NCBI RefSeq assembly: GCF_003626595.1
Contig: NZ_RBAK01000004.1
Location: forward strand, 372,001 to 436,000
Length of the DNA stretch: 64,000 bases
Direction of reading: 5' to 3'
From: Micromonospora endolithica
GTDB lineage: Bacteria; Actinomycetota; Actinomycetes; Mycobacteriales; Micromonosporaceae
The notes beneath the pieces are model-generated. The model searched no databases, was not told where the DNA came from, and was given only the letters and a program-made list of their open reading frames with translations. The number at the start of each line of letters is the position of its first letter. The first letter of the stretch is position 1. A program made the translations under genes and the position numbers. Positions 27,640 to 36,430 of this stretch are shown here, one piece after another.

Positions 27640-28625
27640 GCAGCGCCGCGCTGACCCTCGGCCGGATTCGGTCGCGGGTGCCCCGCCGGCAGGTGCCGGT
27701 CCTGGCGACCCTCGCCCTGCTGCTGGTCATGTACGGCATCGGGGTGTCCCAGTACCGGGCGTTCTCCAACGTCCAGGTGATCTTCAACGTCTTCATCGAC
27801 AACGGGTTCCTGCTGGTCGTCGCGGTCGGGATGACCTTCGTGATCCTCACCGGCGGGATCGACCTGTCGGTCGGCGCGGTCGTCGCGATGACGGCGATGG
27901 TGTCGGCGTCCCTGCTCCAGCAGGGCCTGCCGGCGCTGCTGGTGCTGGTGATCGCGCTGCTCATCGGGCCGTTCCTCGGCTTCCTGATGGGTTGTGCGAT
28001 CCACTTCTTCGAGATCCAGCCGTTCATCGTCACCCTCGCCGGGATGTTCTTCGCCCGCGGCATGTGCACCTTCATCAGCGGGTCCTCGATCCCGATCACC
28101 GACGGTTTCTGGACCACCATGTCCCAGCAGCGGATCGGCGACCCGCGGGGCAACTTCGTGTCGATCAGCGTGCTGATCGCCTTCGCCGTGGTCGCCATCG
28201 CCGCGTGGACGCTGGCCTACACCCGCCTCGGCCGAAACGTGTACGCCATCGGCGGCAACCCCCAGTCGGCTTTGCTGATGGGGCTGCCGGTCGGCCGCAC
28301 CCGGATCGCGGTCTACACGATCAGCGGCCTGTGCTCCGCGATCGGCGGGATCCTGCTCTCCTTCTACACCCTCTCCGGCGCGCCACTGATCGCCGTCGGC
28401 ATGGAACTCGACGTCATCGCGGCGGTGGTGATCGGCGGCACCGTCCTCACCGGTGGCTCCGGGTACGTCTTCGGCACGATGCTCGGCGTGCTGGTGCTGG
28501 GCGTGATCCAGACCCTCATCACCTTCGACGGGAGCCTCAACTCCTGGTGGACCAAGATCGTGATCGGTGGTCTGCTGTTCGCGTTCATCCTGCTCCAGCG
28601 CCTCGTCGGCATCCGCTTCAAGTGA
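27636..28625 (+). CDS. sugar ABC transporter permease 2 (YjfF-like)
   Basis: 329 residues, BPD_transp_2 family with [32 protein letters not shown] and [17 protein letters not shown]. Two non-identical permeases per system are the hallmark of the YtfT/YjfF subgroup. ATG at 27636 overlaps the preceding stop; ribosome binding site GGAGGAGG. Followed 28 bp later by araA. Confidence 0.92.
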   Translation: MSSAALTLGRIRSRVPRRQVPVLATLALLLVMYGIGVSQYRAFSNVQVIFNVFIDNGFLLVVAVGMTFVILTGGIDLSVGAVVAMTAMVSASLLQQGLPALLVLVIALLIGPFLGFLMGCAIHFFEIQPFIVTLAGMFFARGMCTFISGSSIPITDGFWTTMSQQRIGDPRGNFVSISVLIAFAVVAIAAWTLAYTRLGRNVYAIGGNPQSALLMGLPVGRTRIAVYTISGLCSAIGGILLSFYTLSGAPLIAVGMELDVIAAVVIGGTVLTGGSGYVFGTMLGVLVLGVIQTLITFDGSLNSWWTKIVIGGLLFAFILLQRLVGIRFK

Positions 28626-28653
28626 CCGCCCCTCTCGCGGAAGGCAAAACCGT

Positions 28654-30156
28654 ATGGCAACACACGCGCAACCCGAGGTCTGGTTCCTCACCGGCAGCCA
28701 GAGCATGTACGGCGAGGAGACCCTCCGGCAGGTGGCGGAGCAGTCCCGCCAGATCGCGGCGGCGCTCGACGACTCCCCGCAGATCCCGGTGCGGGTGGTC
28801 TGGAAGCCGGTCCTGACCACCAGCGCGGACATCCTCCAGGTGTGCCGCGACGCCGCCGTGCAGGGTGCGGTCGGGGTCATCGCGTGGATGCACACCTTCT
28901 CGCCGGCGAAGATGTGGATCGGCGGCCTGGACGCGCTGCGCACTCCGCTGCTACACCTGCACACCCAGGCCAACGTCCTGCTGCCGTGGGGCGAGATCGA
29001 CATGGACTTCATGAACCTGAACCAGGCCGCCCACGGCGACCGGGAGTTCGGGTACGTGCAGACCCGTCTCGGCGTGGCCCGCAAGACCGTCGCCGGACAC
29101 GTGAGCGACCCGCGGGTGGCGCAGCGGATCGGGGCCTGGAGCCGGGCGGCGCTCGGCTGGTCGGCCATGCGGTCGCTGCGGCTGGCCCGGTTCGGCGACA
29201 ACATGCGCGACGTCGCGGTGACCGAGGGCGACAAGGTCGAGGCGGAGCTGCGGTTCGGCGTCTCGGTCAACACCTACGGCGTCAACGATCTGGTCGCGGT
29301 GGTCGACGACGTGGCCGAGGCGCAGGTCGACGACGTGGTGAAGGAGTACGACGACACCTACCGCGTGCCCCTCGAACTGCGCGCCGGCGGAGACCGGCAC
29401 GACTCGTTGCGGTACGCCGCCCGCCTGGAGATCGGTCTGCGTACCTTCCTGGACGCGGGTGGATTCCGGGCGTTCACCACGAACTTCGAGGACCTGGGCG
29501 GTCTGCGCCAACTGCCCGGCATCGCCGTGCAGCGGCTGATGGCCGACGGCTACGGCTTCGGCGGCGAGGGCGACTGGAAGACCTCGGTCCTGGTCCGCAC
29601 CCTGAAGGCGATGGCCGTCGGGGTGCCGGGTGGCACGTCGTTCATGGAGGACTACACCTACGACCTCACGCCGGGCGAGGAACTGGTGCTCGGCGCGCAC
29701 ATGCTGGAGGTCTGCCCGAGCATCGCCGGGGACGTGCCGAACGTGGAGATCCACCCGTTGAGCATCGGCGGGCGGGAGGACCCGGTCCGGCTGGTGTTCG
29801 ACGCCGCGCCCGGCCCGGCGGTGGTACTGGGCCTGGCGGACATGGGCGAGCGGTTCCGCCTGGTGGCCAACGAGATCGACGTGGTGTCGCCGCCGCACCC
29901 GCTGCGCCGGCTTCCGGTGGCGCGGGCGGTCTGGCGACCGCGCCCGAGCCTGCCCGTCTCGGCCGAGGCGTGGATCACCGCCGGCGCCCCGCACCACACC
30001 GTGCTGTCCCAGGCGGTGGGGGTGGAGGAGTTGCACGACCTCGCCGAGATGAGCCGCACCGAACTCGTCGTCATCGACGGTGACACCCACCCTCGTCGGT
30101 TCGCCGACGAGATCCGCTGGAACCAGGCCTACTACCGGCTCGCCCGCGGTTTCTGA
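28654..30156 (+). CDS. araA: L-arabinose isomerase
   Basis: 500 residues, the usual family length. Hallmarks: [20 protein letters not shown] at the N-terminus, [16 protein letters not shown] [41 protein letters not shown], and the metal/catalytic region [21 protein letters not shown], with His in [11 protein letters not shown]. It converts L-arabinose to L-ribulose, the first catabolic step. It completes araBDA in a single transcription unit with the transporter; a terminator follows. Confidence 0.96.
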   Translation: MATHAQPEVWFLTGSQSMYGEETLRQVAEQSRQIAAALDDSPQIPVRVVWKPVLTTSADILQVCRDAAVQGAVGVIAWMHTFSPAKMWIGGLDALRTPLLHLHTQANVLLPWGEIDMDFMNLNQAAHGDREFGYVQTRLGVARKTVAGHVSDPRVAQRIGAWSRAALGWSAMRSLRLARFGDNMRDVAVTEGDKVEAELRFGVSVNTYGVNDLVAVVDDVAEAQVDDVVKEYDDTYRVPLELRAGGDRHDSLRYAARLEIGLRTFLDAGGFRAFTTNFEDLGGLRQLPGIAVQRLMADGYGFGGEGDWKTSVLVRTLKAMAVGVPGGTSFMEDYTYDLTPGEELVLGAHMLEVCPSIAGDVPNVEIHPLSIGGREDPVRLVFDAAPGPAVVLGLADMGERFRLVANEIDVVSPPHPLRRLPVARAVWRPRPSLPVSAEAWITAGAPHHTVLSQAVGVEELHDLAEMSRTELVVIDGDTHPRRFADEIRWNQAYYRLARGF

Positions 30157-30188
30157 GGCCCACCGCGGCCTGGCTTCCGGCAGCGCGA

Positions 30189-30219
30189 AGCGCCCGTCCC
30201 CGGTCCGGGGGCGGGCGCT
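30189..30219. terminator. hairpin terminator of the arabinose operon
   Basis: Stem of 13 bp with one wobble, beginning AGCGCCCG, loop GGTCC, 33 bp after the araA stop and before the convergent DUF397 gene. Confidence 0.7.
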
Positions 30220-30238
30220 GGTCCGGTCGGTGGTCGGC

Positions 30239-30430
30239 TCAGCCCCGCGCGGCGACCCGGGCGACGAATGCGCGCCACGGGGCCGGGGCGAAGGTGAGCG
30301 CCGGGCCGGCCGGGTCCTTGGAGTCGCGGACCGCGACGACGCCGGGCAGGTTGTCCGCCACCTCGACGCAGTTGCCGCCGCTCGCGCCGCTGCGGGTGGA
30401 CGTGCGCCACCGGGCGTCACTGAGGTCCAT
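30239..30430 (-). CDS. DUF397 domain protein
   Basis: 63 residues: [21 protein letters not shown] then VAVRDSKDP and [15 protein letters not shown], the complete DUF397 signature. These small actinobacterial proteins usually pair with an upstream XRE/DUF5753 regulator, often described as antitoxin- or developmental-type (WhiJ-like) pairs. Here the partner is only a remnant (next entry). Its start overlaps the remnant's stop by 14 bp. Confidence 0.85.
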   Translation of the reverse strand: MDLSDARWRTSTRSGASGGNCVEVADNLPGVVAVRDSKDPAGPALTFAPAPWRAFVARVAARG

Positions 30431-30638
30431 GGTGACTCTCCACCTCCTTCAACAGGTCGATGGACTGCCGGCGCGGAAGCGCCGCGTTGCGGACGCTCTC
30501 CCACCTCGGCTGAAGCGTAGCCACGTCGTCGTCCTTGTCGATGACCTGACGGATCGGTGGCCGTCCGGACCCGGCCCTGAGGGGCCCTGCGGGTGGCGGC
30601 TCCGCCGGACGCGCACGCCGTCCCGCCGGGTCCTGCAC
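30417..30638 (-). pseudogene. C-terminal remnant of an XRE/DUF5753 regulator
   Basis: The frame upstream of DUF397 encodes only about 73 residues. The last 35 ([31 protein letters not shown]) look like the terminal helix of DUF5753 proteins. The N-terminal part is Arg/Pro low complexity with no helix-turn-helix and no DUF5753 core. Full partners are about 270-290 residues, so the gene has lost more than 85 percent of its length. This could instead be a spurious frame; overlap with DUF397 and the matching C-terminus favour a remnant. Confidence 0.5.
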
Positions 30639-30679
30639 CGTCCGCGCGGGCGGCCCGGTCGCCGCCGGAGTGTTTCGTC

Positions 30680-30707
30680 TTGACTACAAGGATGTTATCG
30701 ATAACAG
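30680..30707 (+). promoter_or_regulatory. GH43 promoter with LacI-type operator (O3)
   Basis: TTGACT (30680-30685), 16-bp spacer, TAACAG (30702-30707); between and over the -10 lies TGTTATCGATAACA (30693-30706), identical in 14 bases to the araB-side palindrome. Confidence 0.6.
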
Positions 30708-30791
30708 TAGACATCAATCTAACTCGATGGCTGTGTCGAGCGGGTTCAGTCCGCTCAGTTCGATCGATCCCAGCGGCACGGCGACGATCGA

Positions 30792-30805
30792 TGTTAGCGA
30801 TCACA
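30792..30805. promoter_or_regulatory. second LacI-type half-symmetric site upstream of GH43 (O4)
   Basis: TGTTAGCGATCACA: left half identical to the perfect palindrome at 34513-34526, right half diverged. About 86 bp downstream of O3 and 86 bp upstream of the GH43 ATG, a spacing that would allow repressor looping. Confidence 0.45.
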
Positions 30806-30890
30806 CTTGCGGTTCGGCGCGACGTGGCCGACCGGTGACGCGGATGCCGGTCGGAGAGCGTCCGGCTCATCAGGCCAGCGAAGGAGGATC

Positions 30891-32999
30891 ATGGTTGCCA
30901 TCGGTCGGGTTCCCTGGACAGCGCCATCGGCGCGGGGGCGTGGGCGGCGGTGGAGGGTGTTCGCCGCCGCGGTCGCGGTGCTGCTCGGCGGCGCACTGGC
31001 GGCGATCGCGCCGACCCCCGCGTCGGCGGCGACGGTGGACACGAACGCGTGGTACGTGTTGGTGAACCGCAACAGCGGCAAGGCGCTGGACCTGTTCAAC
31101 CGGGCCACCAACGACGGCGCGCGGATCAGCCAGTGGTCACGCAACGACGGCACCAACCAGCAGTGGCAGTTCGTCGACTCCGGCGGCGGCTACTACCGAC
31201 TGAAGTCACGCCACTCGGGCAAGGTGCTCGACGTCTACAACTTCTCCACCGCCAACGGCGCGTCCATCGTGCAGTGGGCCGACGGCAACGGCACCAACCA
31301 GCAGTTCCGACTGGCCGACTCCACCGGCGGCTACGTCCGGTTGATCAACCGCAACAGCAACAAGGTGGTCGAGGTACAGGGCGCCTCCACCGCCGACGGC
31401 GGCAACATCGTGCAGTACGACGACTGGAACGGCACCAACCAGCAGTGGCAACTCGTCCGCGTCGACGGCGGGGGCAACCCCACCACGCCGCCGCCGGGTG
31501 GCTCGTTCAACAACCCGGTGGTCTGGCAGGACTTCGCCGACGTGGACATCATCCGGGTGGACAACACCTACTACATGTCGGCCTCGACCATGCACTACTC
31601 GCCCGGCGCTCCGGTGCTGCGCTCGTACGACCTGGTCAACTGGGAGTTCGCCGGCCACTCGGTGCCCCGGCTGGACTTCGGCTCGAAGTACGACATGAAC
31701 GGCGGCCGGGCCTACGTGGACGGGATCTGGGCCTCCACCCTGAACTACCGGCCGAGCAACCGCACGTTCTACTGGGCCGGGTGCATCGACTTCGCCCAGA
31801 CCCACATCTACACCGCGTCCGCCGTCGACGGCGCGTGGACCCGGCACGCGACCATCCCCAACTGCTACTACGACGCCGGGATGCTGATCGACGACAACGA
31901 CACCATGTACGTGGCGTACGGCAACGGCGCCATCAGCGTCGCGCAGCTGTCCGCCGACGGGCGCACCCAGGTCCACAACCAGCAGGTGTACACCACGCCG
32001 TCGAGCATCGGCACCCTGGAGGGGGCCCGGTTCTACAAGCGCAACGGCGCCTACTACATCTGGCTCACCCGCCCGGCCAACGGCCAGTACGTGCTGAAGT
32101 CGACGAACGGCCCGTTCGGCCCGTACGAGCAGCGCCAGGTGCTGCTCGACCTGCCGGGTCCGATCGCCGGTGGCGGCGTGCCGCACCAGGGCGGCCTGGT
32201 GCAGACCCAGAACGGCGACTGGTACTACATGGCCTTCACCGACGCCTACCCCGGCGGGCGGATGCCGACGATGGCCCCGATCACCTGGACCGCCGACGGC
32301 TGGCCGCAGCTGCAGACGGTCAACGGCCGTTGGGGCAACTCGTACCCGGTGCCGAACCTGCCCGCTCCGCCCCGGGCGGTGAAGCCGCTGACCGGCGTGG
32401 ACACGTTCGCCGGCACCACGCTGGGCCCGCAGTGGGAGTGGAACCACAACCCGGACACCGCCCGGTTCTCGGTCAACAACGGGCTCCGGCTCCAGACCGC
32501 CACCGTCACCAACGACCTGTACGCGGCCCGGAACACGCTGACCCACCGGATCCAGGGGCCCAGCTCCACGGCCACGGTCGAACTCGACTACTCCGCGATG
32601 CAGAACGGGGACCGGAGCGGACTGTCCGTCTTCCGGAACACGTCGGCCTGGATCGGGGTCAGACGCGACAACGGCAGCACCCGGGTGGTCATGCAGAACA
32701 ACCTGACCATGGACGGCAACTGGAACACCACCAGCACCGGCACGGAGGTGGCCAGCGCGCCGGTCTCCGGGGGCCGGATCTGGTTGCGGGCCACCGCCGA
32801 CATCCGACCCGGCTCCGGCCGGCAGGCGACGTTCTCGTACAGCACCGACGGGGTCACCTTCACGCCCCTGGGCAACGCCCTGACGCTGGCCAACAACTGG
32901 CAGTTCTTCATGGGGTACCGGTTCGCGATCTTCAACCACGCCACCCAGGCACTGGGCGGTGCGGTGACCGTGCGCCGGTTCGACCTGGCCACTCCGTGA
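30891..32999 (+). CDS. secreted RICIN-GH43 glycosidase (arabinan/arabinoxylan-type)
   Basis: 702 residues from ATG 30891 (AAGGAGG at 30881-30887; the longer open frame lacks a site). Signal peptide to about PTPASA; a RICIN/CBM13-like beta-trefoil (about 47-195) with three repeats ending NGTNQQWQ or NGTNQQFR; a PPPGG linker; a five-bladed GH43 propeller with base Asp in FADVDIIRV, pKa Asp in CYYDAGMLID and acid Glu in GTLEGARFY; and a C-terminal beta-sandwich (about 510-702, GH43 C2/DUF1349-like). Exact substrate (arabinofuranosidase, arabinanase, xylosidase) is open. Neighbourhood and shared operators argue for arabinose-containing polymers. Confidence 0.88.
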   Translation: MVAIGRVPWTAPSARGRGRRWRVFAAAVAVLLGGALAAIAPTPASAATVDTNAWYVLVNRNSGKALDLFNRATNDGARISQWSRNDGTNQQWQFVDSGGGYYRLKSRHSGKVLDVYNFSTANGASIVQWADGNGTNQQFRLADSTGGYVRLINRNSNKVVEVQGASTADGGNIVQYDDWNGTNQQWQLVRVDGGGNPTTPPPGGSFNNPVVWQDFADVDIIRVDNTYYMSASTMHYSPGAPVLRSYDLVNWEFAGHSVPRLDFGSKYDMNGGRAYVDGIWASTLNYRPSNRTFYWAGCIDFAQTHIYTASAVDGAWTRHATIPNCYYDAGMLIDDNDTMYVAYGNGAISVAQLSADGRTQVHNQQVYTTPSSIGTLEGARFYKRNGAYYIWLTRPANGQYVLKSTNGPFGPYEQRQVLLDLPGPIAGGGVPHQGGLVQTQNGDWYYMAFTDAYPGGRMPTMAPITWTADGWPQLQTVNGRWGNSYPVPNLPAPPRAVKPLTGVDTFAGTTLGPQWEWNHNPDTARFSVNNGLRLQTATVTNDLYAARNTLTHRIQGPSSTATVELDYSAMQNGDRSGLSVFRNTSAWIGVRRDNGSTRVVMQNNLTMDGNWNTTSTGTEVASAPVSGGRIWLRATADIRPGSGRQATFSYSTDGVTFTPLGNALTLANNWQFFMGYRFAIFNHATQALGGAVTVRRFDLATP

Positions 33000-33030
33000 C
33001 ACCGGTCACGTCCTGAGCGGTCGCCGGGGG

Positions 33031-33062
33031 ATCGCGCGTCCTCCGTACGGTCGACGCGCGAT
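33031..33062 (+). terminator. first of two tandem hairpins after GH43
   Basis: Perfect 10-bp stem ATCGCGCGTC with a 12-base loop, 31 bp after the GH43 stop. Confidence 0.65.
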
Positions 33063-33068
33063 GCCGGT

Positions 33069-33112
33069 GGGGGCCTGTCCCCGCGTCCCTGACGGGGCGG
33101 GGGCAGGCCCCC
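33069..33112 (+). terminator. second tandem hairpin after GH43
   Basis: Stem of 15 bp with one wobble (GGGGGCCTGTCCCCG at 33069-33083 against 33098-33112) and a 14-base loop. Insulates the LacI gene from GH43 read-through. Confidence 0.6.
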
Positions 33113-33352
33113 GCGCTGCCCCCGGCCCCAGGGCCGGGGCGACGTTGCCGGGCGCTCCCGTCGGACGGCCCGCGGGCGCGCTCGGCCGCGCCGTGTTCCG
33201 GATTCGGGCTGGCGTAGACTGTCCGCGGTGGTGCGCTGGTCACCCGGGACATCGGCGCCGGCATGGTGGCCGGCCGCCGGGATCGGGAGCCGGGCCGCTT
33301 GAGTCGACGTCGACGGGCCGCGGCCGCTGGGACGTCGGCGGGGGGAGTGACA
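33113..33352. other. leader region of the LacI regulator
   Basis: 240 bp, together with the tandem hairpins a 353-bp gap. GC-rich, without a visible copy of the TGTTANCG palindrome, so no obvious autoregulation. The long open frames across it are shadows of the regulator. Confidence 0.4.
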
Positions 33353-34360
33353 ATGGCCGTGCACGGTCCTGCGATGACGGATGTCGCCCGTCTGGCCGGT
33401 GTCTCCCATCAGACGGTGTCGCGGGTTCTCAACGGCCACCCCAACGTCCGGGAGCAGACCCGGCTGCGGGTGCAGGCCGCCATCGCCGAGTTGGGCTACC
33501 GGCCCAACGGTGCCGCGCGGGCCCTGGTGACCGGGCGGTCGCAGGTGATCGGCGTGGTCGCGCAGAACACCACCCTGTACGGCCCGGCGTCGCTGCTCGC
33601 CGCCCTGGAACAGACCGCCGCCGAGCAGGGCTTCGCGGTCAGCGTGGGCAGCGTGCGCAACCTCGACCACCGGTCCATCTCCGACGCCGTCGAGCGGCAC
33701 CTGGCGCACCGGGTGGCCGGCATCGTCGTCATCGCGCCGGTCGAGTCGGCCGGCGAGGCGTTGGAACGGCTACCCAAGGGCGTTCCGCTGGTGACCGTCG
33801 ACGGCGATCCGCGCCGGCCGGTGCCGCTGGTGACCGTGGACCAGGTGGCCGGCGCGCGGGAGGCCACCCTGCATCTGCTCGAAGCCGGGCACCGCACGGT
33901 CTGGCACGTGTCCGGGCCGTCCGACTGGTTCGACAGCGCGGGTCGCATCGAAGGATGGCGTGAGGCGCTGGCGATGGCCGGGGCGGACGAGCCGCCGCTG
34001 ATGCCGGCGGACTGGTCCGCCGCGTCCGGTTACCGGTGCGGCCAGATGCTGGCCCGGATGCCCGAGGTCACCGCGATCTTCACCGCCAACGACCACCTCG
34101 CGCTCGGCGTGCTGCGCGCCCTGCACGAGTTCGGCAAGCGGGTCCCGGACGACATCAGCCTGGTCGGCTTCGACGACGTGCCGGAGGCGGCCTACTTCAT
34201 CCCGCCGTTGACCACCGTCCGACCGGACTTCGACGCGGTGGCCCGGGCGAGCCTCAACCTGCTGCTCGCCCAGATCGAGACCGGCGGTGGCGGCGCGCTG
34301 CGCCAGACCATCGCGCCGACCCTGGTCGCCCGGGACAGCGTCGGGCCGCCCCGGCGCTGA
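33353..34360 (+). CDS. LacI-family transcriptional regulator, candidate arabinose regulon repressor
   Basis: 335 residues from ATG 33353 with GGGGAG about 6 bp upstream. The N-terminal LacI helix-turn-helix (TDVARLAGVSHQTVSRVLNG, about 9-28) and hinge (GYRPNGAARALVTG) precede a periplasmic-binding-like sensor domain (IGVVAQNTTLYGP, AIFTANDHLALGVLRAL, SLVGFDDVPEAAYFIPPLTTV). It is flanked by the GH43 and GH27 genes, whose promoters carry TGTTANCGNTAACA palindromes, and is the only LacI-type regulator in the window, so it is the best candidate to bind them. The effector is inferred to be arabinose or an arabino-oligosaccharide. Confidence 0.9.
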   Translation: MAVHGPAMTDVARLAGVSHQTVSRVLNGHPNVREQTRLRVQAAIAELGYRPNGAARALVTGRSQVIGVVAQNTTLYGPASLLAALEQTAAEQGFAVSVGSVRNLDHRSISDAVERHLAHRVAGIVVIAPVESAGEALERLPKGVPLVTVDGDPRRPVPLVTVDQVAGAREATLHLLEAGHRTVWHVSGPSDWFDSAGRIEGWREALAMAGADEPPLMPADWSAASGYRCGQMLARMPEVTAIFTANDHLALGVLRALHEFGKRVPDDISLVGFDDVPEAAYFIPPLTTVRPDFDAVARASLNLLLAQIETGGGGALRQTIAPTLVARDSVGPPRR

Positions 34361-34445
34361 CCGGCCGGGTCGACGGCACCGCGGGCGTCTCCGCGGCGAT
34401 TCCACCGACGCCACCGACCGCTACGCCGTCGGGTGGACGCGGTAA

Positions 34446-34459
34446 AGACATCGATGTCT
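34446..34459. promoter_or_regulatory. perfect palindrome upstream of GH27
   Basis: AGACATCGATGTCT, a perfect 14-bp dyad. Its core matches the CBM2 element at 9130-9145 better than the arabinose-type sites, so a second regulator may act here. Confidence 0.5.
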
Positions 34460-34512
34460 ATCGTGGGATGCGGTTGAAAGAGTGGTAACGCAGACGTAAC
34501 ATGACTCACGTC

Positions 34513-34526
34513 TGTTAGCGCTAACA
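34513..34526. promoter_or_regulatory. perfect LacI-type operator upstream of GH27 (O5)
   Basis: TGTTAGCGCTAACA, a perfect dyad. TAACAA at 34522-34527 could serve as a -10, so repression would overlap the promoter as at araB. Confidence 0.65.
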
Positions 34527-34602
34527 ACACGCGCTCGTCTTCCCGCGCCCTCTCCCGCCTTGTGCCGTCCGTGGCGGGCGCCGAACCGACAGGAGGCACC
34601 AG

Positions 34603-36249
34603 TTGACACGCATCGCCCGAGGTCGCCGGTGGGGAGGGGTACTCGCCGCCGGACTGCTGCTCGCCGCCGTGCTGGTGGGCATCCGTGCCCCCGTCGCGCA
34701 GGCGCTCGACAACGGCGTGGCCCGTACGCCCCCGATGGGCTGGAACACCTGGAACACGTTCGGCTGCAACATCAACGAGACCCTGATCCGGCAGACGGCC
34801 GACGCGATGGTCAGCAGCGGCATGCGGGATCTCGGCTACCAGTACGTCGTCGTCGACGACTGCTGGTTCAACCCCAACCGGGACGCCGCCGGCAACCTCC
34901 AGGGTGACCCGGGCCGTTTTCCCAGCGGCATGAAGGCCCTCGGCGACTACATCCACGCCCGGGGGCTGAAGTTCGGGATCTACCAGGTGCCGGTGGACAA
35001 GACCTGCGCGCAGTACTTCGGCGCCTACCCCGGGGCGACCGGCAGCCGGGGGCACGAGGCGCAGGACGCCCGCCAGTTCGCCGCCTGGGGCGTCGACTTC
35101 CTGAAGTACGACTGGTGCTCCCCGGAGGGCAGCATCGACGAGCAGGTGGCCACCTTCGCGCGGATGCGGGACGCGTTGGCCGCGACCGGGCGCCCGATCG
35201 TCTACAGCATCAACCCGAACAGCATCCACGCCAAGACCGGACCACTGCGCAACTGGGGCGACGTGGCCAACATGTGGCGCACCACCGAGGACATCACCAA
35301 CGCGTGGAACACCGGCCAGACCAACGGCTACCCGATGGGGATCCAGAACATCATCGACGTCACCGTGCCGCTGGCGTCGTACGCCCGTCCCGGCGGCTTC
35401 AACGATCCGGACATGATGGAGGTCGGCCGGGGTGGCATGACCGACACCGAGATGCGGAGCCACTTCGCGATGTGGGCGGTCATGGCCTCGCCGCTGATCG
35501 CCGGCAACGACCTGCGGTCCATGTCGGCGGAGACCCGGACCATCCTCACCAACCGGAACCTGATCGCGATCAACCAGGACGCGCTGGGGTTGCAGGCGAC
35601 CCAGGTGTCGTTCGACGGCACGCGCCGGGTGCTGGCCAAGCGGCTGGCCAACGGTGACGTGGCGGTGGCCCTGTTCAACCAGGGCGCGTCGAGCACCACG
35701 ATCTCGACCACCGCCGCCGCGATCGGCAAGTCCGGCTCGTCGTTCACGCTGCTGGACGCCTGGACGAACGCGACCAGTGCCAGCAGCGGGACCATCAGCG
35801 CCACCGTGCCGGCGCACGGCACCGTGGTGTATCGGGTCAGCGGTGGCGGGACGACCACCCCGCCGCCGGTCACCGCGGGTGCTCTGGTCAGCGCCACCTC
35901 GGGACGCTGCCTGGACGTCCCGCAGAGCAACGCCGCCAACGGCACCCAGCCGGTGATCTGGGACTGCAACGGCGGTGCCAACCAGCGGTGGACCGCCAAC
36001 GGCCAGACCCTCCAGGCGCTCGGCAAGTGCCTGGACGCCCCGTTGAACGCCACCGCCGGTGCCAAGGTCCAGCTCTGGGACTGCAACGGTGGCAACAACC
36101 AGCAGTGGACGCGCAACGCCAACGGCACGATCAGCGGCGTGCGGTCCGGCCTCTGTCTCGACGTGTACGAGAACCAGGCCGCGAACGGCACGCCGGTGAT
36201 CCTCTGGACCTGCACGGGTGCCGCGAACCAACGGTGGACGCTGCGGTAA
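34603..36249 (+). CDS. secreted GH27 alpha-galactosidase-type enzyme with C-terminal RICIN domain
   Basis: 548 residues from a TTG chosen by AGGAGG at 34591-34596. Signal peptide to about APVAQA. The GH27 barrel starts ARTPPMGWNTWNTFGCNINE; YVVVDDCWF keeps both sugar-binding aspartates; nucleophile Asp is in FLKYDWC and acid/base Asp in GGFNDPDMMEVG. A Greek-key beta domain follows (to about 420), then a RICIN/CBM13 trefoil with QxW repeats. GH27 includes alpha-galactosidases and beta-L-arabinopyranosidases; retention of the DD pair favours alpha-galactosidase (inference from memory of the family). Likely releases terminal galactose or arabinopyranose from plant polymers. Confidence 0.88.
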   Translation: MTRIARGRRWGGVLAAGLLLAAVLVGIRAPVAQALDNGVARTPPMGWNTWNTFGCNINETLIRQTADAMVSSGMRDLGYQYVVVDDCWFNPNRDAAGNLQGDPGRFPSGMKALGDYIHARGLKFGIYQVPVDKTCAQYFGAYPGATGSRGHEAQDARQFAAWGVDFLKYDWCSPEGSIDEQVATFARMRDALAATGRPIVYSINPNSIHAKTGPLRNWGDVANMWRTTEDITNAWNTGQTNGYPMGIQNIIDVTVPLASYARPGGFNDPDMMEVGRGGMTDTEMRSHFAMWAVMASPLIAGNDLRSMSAETRTILTNRNLIAINQDALGLQATQVSFDGTRRVLAKRLANGDVAVALFNQGASSTTISTTAAAIGKSGSSFTLLDAWTNATSASSGTISATVPAHGTVVYRVSGGGTTTPPPVTAGALVSATSGRCLDVPQSNAANGTQPVIWDCNGGANQRWTANGQTLQALGKCLDAPLNATAGAKVQLWDCNGGNNQQWTRNANGTISGVRSGLCLDVYENQAANGTPVILWTCTGAANQRWTLR

Positions 36250-36266
36250 CGAGCCCGGCACCGCGT

Positions 36267-36301
36267 CGCGTGGGCCCATCCGGACGGGGTGGGCCCACGC
36301 G
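36267..36301. terminator. hairpin terminator after GH27
   Basis: 12-bp perfect stem CGCGTGGGCCCA with an 11-base loop, 17 bp past the stop. Confidence 0.7.
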
Positions 36302-36342
36302 GCTCGTTACCAGACCGTGACACCCGGATGTCCGAGCAGGTG

Positions 36343-36372
36343 TTGACGGTATCTATGTGAGCGCTAACACTA
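36343..36372 (+). promoter_or_regulatory. promoter and LacI-type operator of the ChvE-type transporter (O6)
   Basis: TTGACG (36343-36348), 16-bp spacer, TAACAC (36365-36370), overlapped by TGTGAGCGCTAACACTA (36356-36372). The 17 bases differ from the araB site at 21447-21463 at one position only, direct evidence for co-regulation. Confidence 0.65.
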
Positions 36373-36430
36373 CCCGAAAGGTGACAGGTGGGTCCCGGCG
36401 GTCGACGGGAGTTCCGGAGAGGAGAAGCCG

